From assembly GCA_039029515.1 (NCBI GenBank), contig JBCCFX010000174.1, positions 1-8,609 of the forward strand: a stretch of DNA of 8,609 nucleotides. The letters run 5' to 3'. The notes beneath the pieces were generated by a model that did not search any database, had not been told where the DNA came from, and saw nothing but the letters and a program-made list of their open reading frames with translations. The DNA is from JBCCFX01 sp039029515 (lineage in GTDB: Bacteria > Planctomycetota > Phycisphaerae > Phycisphaerales > SM1A02). The position numbers and the translations under genes were made by a program. This document shows, piece by piece, positions 5,217 through 8,609 of the stretch. Numbering within the stretch: the stretch's first letter is position 1; each line of letters opens with the position of its first letter.

Positions 5217-5307
5217 GAACGAGTCATGGTCCCCGTTCACGTCGCGAAGACTTCCATCAACACCGATACCAACAGCCAACGGTCCACAGCCCACCGCGCT
5301 TATTCCT

Positions 5308-6480
5308 TTACGCTGCCAGACCCAGGCCGCGAATACACGCGTGGGCGTTCTCGTTGCGCATTTCGAGCGTGTACTCGCCGATCAATTGTGCGCTCTCTGC
5401 GTCGCCGGTCTTCGCGAGCGCGTGTCGCGTGAAGCTCCGGTTCTGGAGTGCGAGCACGTCAATGCGCGAGCTGTCGAGCAGCAGCAGTGCATCGGTCGGG
5501 AGCCAGCGGCTCATCACGACCCGGCACACGCCGAAGTCTGACTCGTAGACATGCACGAGCGATTGGTACGTCGTTTCGCGATCGATAAACCTTTGGTTCG
5601 ATGCGATGAACTCGTTGATGCGACGTTTCTGGAAGCCGCCACACACGATGGTGTCGATCGTCCCGGAGCTTTGCGCCCAGACAGCGCGGAGTGCGGCATT
5701 GAGCATGGGTTCGGTCAGGAGGTCATCGTTGGTGCCTGCGCCATCGGGGACGGTGCCATCGCCGGGCGTGAAGACGTTGGTTTCAATGGCAGGCAGGATG
5801 CCGCGCATCGTGCGTCGGACGGTCATGTCGCCTTGCGGCGCGGTCGTCGAGGCGACGCCGTTGATGACGCAATTCTCGAGATCGCGAATCAGTTCGCGCA
5901 GTCGTTCCTGCACCTGGTAGTCCATCTCGTCGGCGATCGCGAGTGTCTGTGCGGCCTGCTGGCTGCCCGAGACTTCGACGGACTTGGTGAAGATCTGTGT
6001 GTAGTTCTGTCGTCGAATGCGATTGGTGAATCGCGCGACGGGTGCGGCGTCACCTTCGAGTGCGGCGTTGCCGAGGATCGTGATTGGTACACCGTCGGCG
6101 ATATCGGTTGCGGTTGTGCCGCCGTACTGGCGTTGCAGTGCAATCTCTGACGCGTTCACCGCGAGCACGAGCATGACTTCTTCGCCGGCCCCGATCTGAA
6201 TCTGATCACCGACTTTGAAGCGATCGATGTTCGCGACGCGAATGATCGCATCGGTCATGCCGTTGGCGATGGAGTCATCGTCGACGGTATCGGTGTTCGG
6301 CAGCAGTGTGTCTTCAAGCCATTCGTGCACGGTGCTGGTCGCCTGTCGCGGCGCATCGCCGAGATGGTCGAGCAGTGGTGTTTCGTGGGGTGAGATGATG
6401 GAGACGACATCGCTGACGTCTTCCGCGAGTTCAGGCAGGGTGCTGCCGGCGCTGAACGTTGCTTTACCCGTAAATGCCAT
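5308..6480 (-). CDS. phage major capsid protein, DUF5309/SU10-like
   Basis: This 390-aa protein is the shell subunit of a tailed-phage-type capsid. The N-terminal region resembles the DUF5309 family of HK97-fold capsid proteins: AFTGKATFSAGSTLPELAED, then ISPHETPLLDHLG at about 29-41 and TVHEWLEDTL at 50-59. An inserted beta-rich domain lies at about 82-145, with FKVGDQIQIGAGEEVMLVLAV. The A-domain-like part follows, including the QERLRELIRDLENCVINGVA helix near 191-210 and the FQKRRINEFI helix. The protein ends at a GEYTLEMRNENAHACIRGLG strand. No protease target or delta domain is obvious at the N-terminus, consistent with assembly by a separate scaffold. The start at 6480 is set by AAAGGA (complement of 6486-6491) five bases upstream; the frame is open further to 6543 without a better site. 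A GC hairpin precedes the gene. Confidence 0.88.
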   Translation of the reverse strand: MAFTGKATFSAGSTLPELAEDVSDVVSIISPHETPLLDHLGDAPRQATSTVHEWLEDTLLPNTDTVDDDSIANGMTDAIIRVANIDRFKVGDQIQIGAGEEVMLVLAVNASEIALQRQYGGTTATDIADGVPITILGNAALEGDAAPVARFTNRIRRQNYTQIFTKSVEVSGSQQAAQTLAIADEMDYQVQERLRELIRDLENCVINGVASTTAPQGDMTVRRTMRGILPAIETNVFTPGDGTVPDGAGTNDDLLTEPMLNAALRAVWAQSSGTIDTIVCGGFQKRRINEFIASNQRFIDRETTYQSLVHVYESDFGVCRVVMSRWLPTDALLLLDSSRIDVLALQNRSFTRHALAKTGDAESAQLIGEYTLEMRNENAHACIRGLGLAA

Positions 6481-6485
6481 GCATG

Positions 6486-6491
6486 TCCTTT
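6486..6491 (-). promoter_or_regulatory. Shine-Dalgarno fixing the capsid start
   Basis: AAAGGA lies five bases before the ATG at 6480. It supports the protein starting MAFTGKATF, the natural start for the family, over a 21-residue longer reading. Confidence 0.75.
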
Positions 6492-6499
6492 CGTAAACC

Positions 6500-6527
6500 G
6501 TTATTCGTTCGTCGTTATTCGTTTGTC
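6500..6527. repeat. 14-bp tandem repeat before the capsid gene
   Basis: Two adjacent 14-bp units, GTTATTCGTTCGTC (6500-6513) and GTTATTCGTTTGTC (6514-6527), differ at one base. They lie between the GC hairpin and the capsid ribosome site. On the cassette-sense strand they read as GAATAAC/GAACGA-type repeats. No known binding site is recognised. Confidence 0.75.
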
Positions 6528-6532
6528 GTGAT

Positions 6533-6553
6533 GGCGGGGGCACAGCCCCCGCC
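6533..6553. terminator. strong GC hairpin between the 138-aa gene and the capsid gene
   Basis: GGCGGGGGC (6533-6541) pairs perfectly with GCCCCCGCC (6545-6553) around the 3-nt loop ACA. In the minus-strand transcript it comes 25 bases after the end of the 138-aa gene and before the capsid ribosome site. There is no U-run after it, so it is either an inefficient terminator, an mRNA processing or stability element, or a dispersed GC inverted repeat. On the plus strand it is followed by CTTCTT only. Confidence 0.6.
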
Positions 6554-6578
6554 CTTCTTGTGGCTCATGCGTTCTCGA

Positions 6579-6995
6579 TCATGCTCGTCGTTTCAGGCGC
6601 ATGAATTCGAGGACGGATGTGCGGTCGCCGGTGGTGCGTGCTTTGTCGGCGGCGACGTGCATGGCTCGGTTGGCGTGAGCATTGGCATCGGACGGTTCGA
6701 TATGTGGAGCGGCCACGCCGGTGGTTGTGGCGTTGCGCCCGAACAGGGCGGGTGAGCGTAGGCAGAGTCGGTTGACGATGGTTTCCGCATCGTCGTCCGG
6801 CCGTTCGGACCAGGCTTGTTCCGCAACCAATCGTCCGGCTTCGAGGTCGATGATCCCTGCGCGGAACAGGGCATCATCAAGGGCGCGGATGTAGCCCATA
6901 TTCACGATGCGTTCACCGTCGTCGGTCAACGCCAGCGATGGTTCGGCGTTGTCCGTGTGCGCTGTGATGTCATCCGCAACTGCTCGCAGTTCCAT
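6579..6995 (-). CDS. phage protein in the scaffold position, unrecognised
   Basis: This 138-aa soluble protein is encoded between the portal and capsid genes, where head scaffolding proteins or maturation proteases usually sit. It has a helical middle (about 32-80, GYIRALDDALFRAGIIDLEAGRLVAEQAW, then ETIVNRLCLR). An Ala/Thr/Asn-rich, probably disordered stretch follows (about 86-115), then a short basic tail ending FMRLKRRA. Scaffolds often have a helical body and a basic C-terminal tail that binds the capsid protein, so that role is plausible; no protease residues are evident. The ATG at 6993-6995 has a strong AAGGAGA (complement of 7003-7009) seven bases upstream. It follows the portal stop by 30 bases, an operon arrangement. 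Confidence 0.7.
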   Translation of the reverse strand: MELRAVADDITAHTDNAEPSLALTDDGERIVNMGYIRALDDALFRAGIIDLEAGRLVAEQAWSERPDDDAETIVNRLCLRSPALFGRNATTTGVAAPHIEPSDANAHANRAMHVAADKARTTGDRTSVLEFMRLKRRA

Positions 6996-7025
6996 GTGTG
7001 ATCTCCTTCTGTCAGATGTGTGTGC

Positions 7026-8468
7026 CTACGCCGCATCGTTGCGGTCGTCAGGCCGGTCGGGGTAGCCAAGTTCAGATCGCAGCGTCGCGGTGGGTACGCC
7101 GAGTTCCGCCTTCTTGAGCGCATCTTCGATGCGTCGTGATTCGTCAGGCGGCAGGGCATCGGACCAGATCACGTTCACCGCGCGATCTGATTCCTGTGTG
7201 CGCAGGATGCCGTGTGCATCGAGCACATGCAGCACCATGGCGCACAGGTTCCGAATGCCCTGTTCATACGTCACTCGTTTGCGATTCACTTTCGCGATCG
7301 TTCCCAGGAGGCTGATGCGTACTGCATTCTCCGACGTCAGGTTGCCGACGCGCGACTGGATATGTCCTGCCGCAGCCGGCGCGACGCCTGACGCCTTGTC
7401 CATCGCTTCGCGGACATCCAGGATGTGCGCGAGTTCACTGGGACACCCTGCATCGCCGCCGAACGATTCGATCGACGCTTCGGGGTTGTCCGTCATCCAC
7501 ATCTGACCGGGGCCAACAGGTCGATCCACGAACTGTTCAATGCCCTTGCCTAACCACATGCGAAAACTCTGGAGCGTGACGCGATTCGCCCGGTCACTCA
7601 ATCGCGTGTTCAATTCATCCTGCAGCGGAATCAGCGGCTCCACATCGCTGAGTCCCGCGTACCGCAACGGCTGGTTCATGTTCTGCACATGGACGACCGG
7701 CACGCGCCCCAGGCCGTGTCGCACATCGCGCACGAGTACTTCATCTTCATAGACCTGTGCGTGCGTGGCCGAGTAGATCTCCGTCACCGTCACTCGTGAT
7801 GGCGTGCCGTCCTCGTTCAGGACGCGCGACGTCGCATCAGCGTGCGTGCGGTGGTGTGATGTTTCTCGTTCGTAGCGCAGGATGTAGCCGTCGAGACGTC
7901 GGTAATCGGTCGGGCAGAGGATCGGAATGCCGCGCAGCGCATCGACGAGATCAATGCGGACGGCGTCGATCGCGGCATCGCGCGTCGAGGCGCATGTTGT
8001 TCCGGCGTGCGCATGGACGAGAAAATCGACATGGCCGTAGATCGAGCCGAGCATGGCGGCGTTATGCCAGAGGGTTGCGCCGCCGTTCGCGGCCATGACA
8101 TCCGCGAGGATGGTGTCGATGGTCATCCGCGTGTCAGCGTCGCGTGCCGCGGACACAATGGCGGGTGGTTCGGGGAACATGAAGTCGATCAACGTCTGCA
8201 CGCGCCAGGCGATGTCGTTCTCGATGACGACTTCGCGTGGCGCATTGGTCCCGTGCGCAGGTGTGCGAAGTCGATCGGGCAGTCCAACCGCTTGTGCCGG
8301 CGGGCCGGCCGAGCCGCCGGCGGTGTCGGGCGCGTGCAGGGGGTTTCGAAAGTACATCCAGAGGCGTGAGAGATAGGGGACGGCGCAGCGTTCATGTCGA
8401 GCGATGAGTGATCGCAGGCGACCGTCATCCAATGCGATGTCTTCGAACCCTGAGAGTTCGTATGCCAT
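7026..8468 (-). CDS. phage portal protein
   Basis: This 480-aa portal forms the ring at the capsid vertex through which DNA enters and exits, and nucleates head assembly. Portal-like features include an early helical segment with SRLWMYFRNPLH (34-45), the core block RVQTLIDFMFPEPP (89-102), and a helical domain with LADVMAANGGATLWHNAAMLGSIYG (121-145). The strand LGRVPVVHVQN (253-263) is followed by LSDVEPLIPLQDELNTRLSD (273-292), the diagnostic GxSDVExLixLQDxLN-type motif preceding the long stem helix. A region near 355-400 (SGVAPAAAGHIQSRVGNLTSENAVRIS) matches the segment following the wing or crown in SPP1 gp6-like portals. The C-terminus LKKAELGVPTATLRSELGYPD is also typical. It is the first gene of the cassette visible here. 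The ribosome site is weak, with only an ACGGATC-like purine patch before the ATG. Confidence 0.87.
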   Translation of the reverse strand: MAYELSGFEDIALDDGRLRSLIARHERCAVPYLSRLWMYFRNPLHAPDTAGGSAGPPAQAVGLPDRLRTPAHGTNAPREVVIENDIAWRVQTLIDFMFPEPPAIVSAARDADTRMTIDTILADVMAANGGATLWHNAAMLGSIYGHVDFLVHAHAGTTCASTRDAAIDAVRIDLVDALRGIPILCPTDYRRLDGYILRYERETSHHRTHADATSRVLNEDGTPSRVTVTEIYSATHAQVYEDEVLVRDVRHGLGRVPVVHVQNMNQPLRYAGLSDVEPLIPLQDELNTRLSDRANRVTLQSFRMWLGKGIEQFVDRPVGPGQMWMTDNPEASIESFGGDAGCPSELAHILDVREAMDKASGVAPAAAGHIQSRVGNLTSENAVRISLLGTIAKVNRKRVTYEQGIRNLCAMVLHVLDAHGILRTQESDRAVNVIWSDALPPDESRRIEDALKKAELGVPTATLRSELGYPDRPDDRNDAA

Positions 8469-8609
8469 GATGGTTGATCCGTTCGTCGAGTGCCGGTGTG
8501 TGGGTCAGGCGCGAGTGATGCCTCTACCTATGGGGCGGAACGAACGGATTGCGCGCGCAAGGCGTGCGCTTTTGCGAACAGAATGTGACTTTTTTCGGTA
8601 TTGCGCACG
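8469..8609. promoter_or_regulatory. upstream region of the portal gene with palindrome and inverted repeat
   Basis: This is 141 bases with no gene visible to the window end. TTGCGCGCGCAA (8549-8560) is a perfect 12-bp palindrome. ATCCGTTCGT (8477-8486) is the exact inverse of ACGAACGGAT (8540-8549), with 53 bases between. Either could be an operator for the cassette. No convincing -35/-10 pair on the minus strand was found. A terminase gene, if present, must lie further to the right beyond this gap. Confidence 0.35.

Larger units (their letters stand above)
5002..5307. other. 306-bp spacer inside the capsid cassette, no convincing gene
   Basis: This is the longest gap between cassette genes, between the capsid stop and the adaptor start. 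It contains the polypurine/G-run tract (5020-5059) and the hairpin block (5164-5216). Short open frames exist on both strands (minus 5294-5004, plus from 5102) but lack ribosome sites and have low-complexity or biased composition where they cross the tract, so none is called. Sequence style differs from the coding flanks. It may hold a leader or attenuator for the downstream genes, or be inserted host repeat material. Confidence 0.6.

Noticed and set aside
5004..5294. Minus-strand open frame of 96 codons in the capsid-adaptor spacer
   Set aside because: It needs a GTG start, has no ribosome site, and its C-terminal part is the translated polypyrimidine tract (Pro/Phe/Leu only).
5102..5548. 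Plus-strand open frame of 148 codons from ATG 5102
   Set aside because: Its second half runs antisense to the capsid gene, its first half crosses the hairpin block, and the product has low-complexity Arg/Ser composition with no recognisable domain.
8555..8573. Rho-independent terminator on the plus strand (GCGCA-AGGCG-TGCGC then TTTT)
   Set aside because: The stem is only 5 bp, the T-run is four bases, and no plus-strand gene precedes it.

Overview
This GC-rich window reads as a bacterial chromosome segment, most plausibly Planctomycetota and perhaps a Phycisphaerae-like lineage. That placement is an inference from protein style: a lysine/arginine pentapeptide histone-like protein, a degenerate M16 peptidase homologue, and a lipoprotein with an internal RIHPLTR stretch. 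No rRNA, tRNA or ribosomal-protein marker is present to confirm it.

Left part (about 1-3490), host-type genes. A 73-aa highly basic repeat protein on the minus strand (82-303) is divergent from dapB (4-hydroxy-tetrahydrodipicolinate reductase, plus strand, probably TTG-started at 454). The gap between them holds a perfect 16-bp AT-rich palindrome. dapB ends one base from the end of a convergent minus-strand gene for a 167-aa membrane-anchored protein with a weak pseudopilin look. A divergent spacer leads to a 415-aa M16-family protein that lacks the HxxEH zinc motif but keeps the C-domain R/Y motif. It is followed by an 87-aa conserved-looking small protein with no recognised function.

Right part (3503-8468), a minus-strand cassette of phage head genes. 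In transcription order it holds: a portal protein; a 138-aa protein in the usual scaffold position; a major capsid protein of the DUF5309/SU10-like type; a probable head-tail adaptor; a 97-aa single-pass membrane protein with a coiled coil; and a 196-aa lipoprotein whose ATG lies one base after the previous stop. No terminase, tail gene, integrase, tRNA or att-like repeat is visible. The cassette stops 16 bp from a convergent host-type gene. It could be the edge of a prophage, a decayed prophage, or a domesticated gene-transfer-agent-like or capsid element; the window alone cannot decide.

The spacers inside the cassette are unusual for phage head operons. They hold a 40-nt uninterrupted polypurine tract with G-quadruplex potential, a pair of mutually exclusive hairpins, a strong GC hairpin and a short tandem repeat. 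These are the least explained signals here, together with the membrane/lipoprotein gene pair and the palindrome upstream of dapB.
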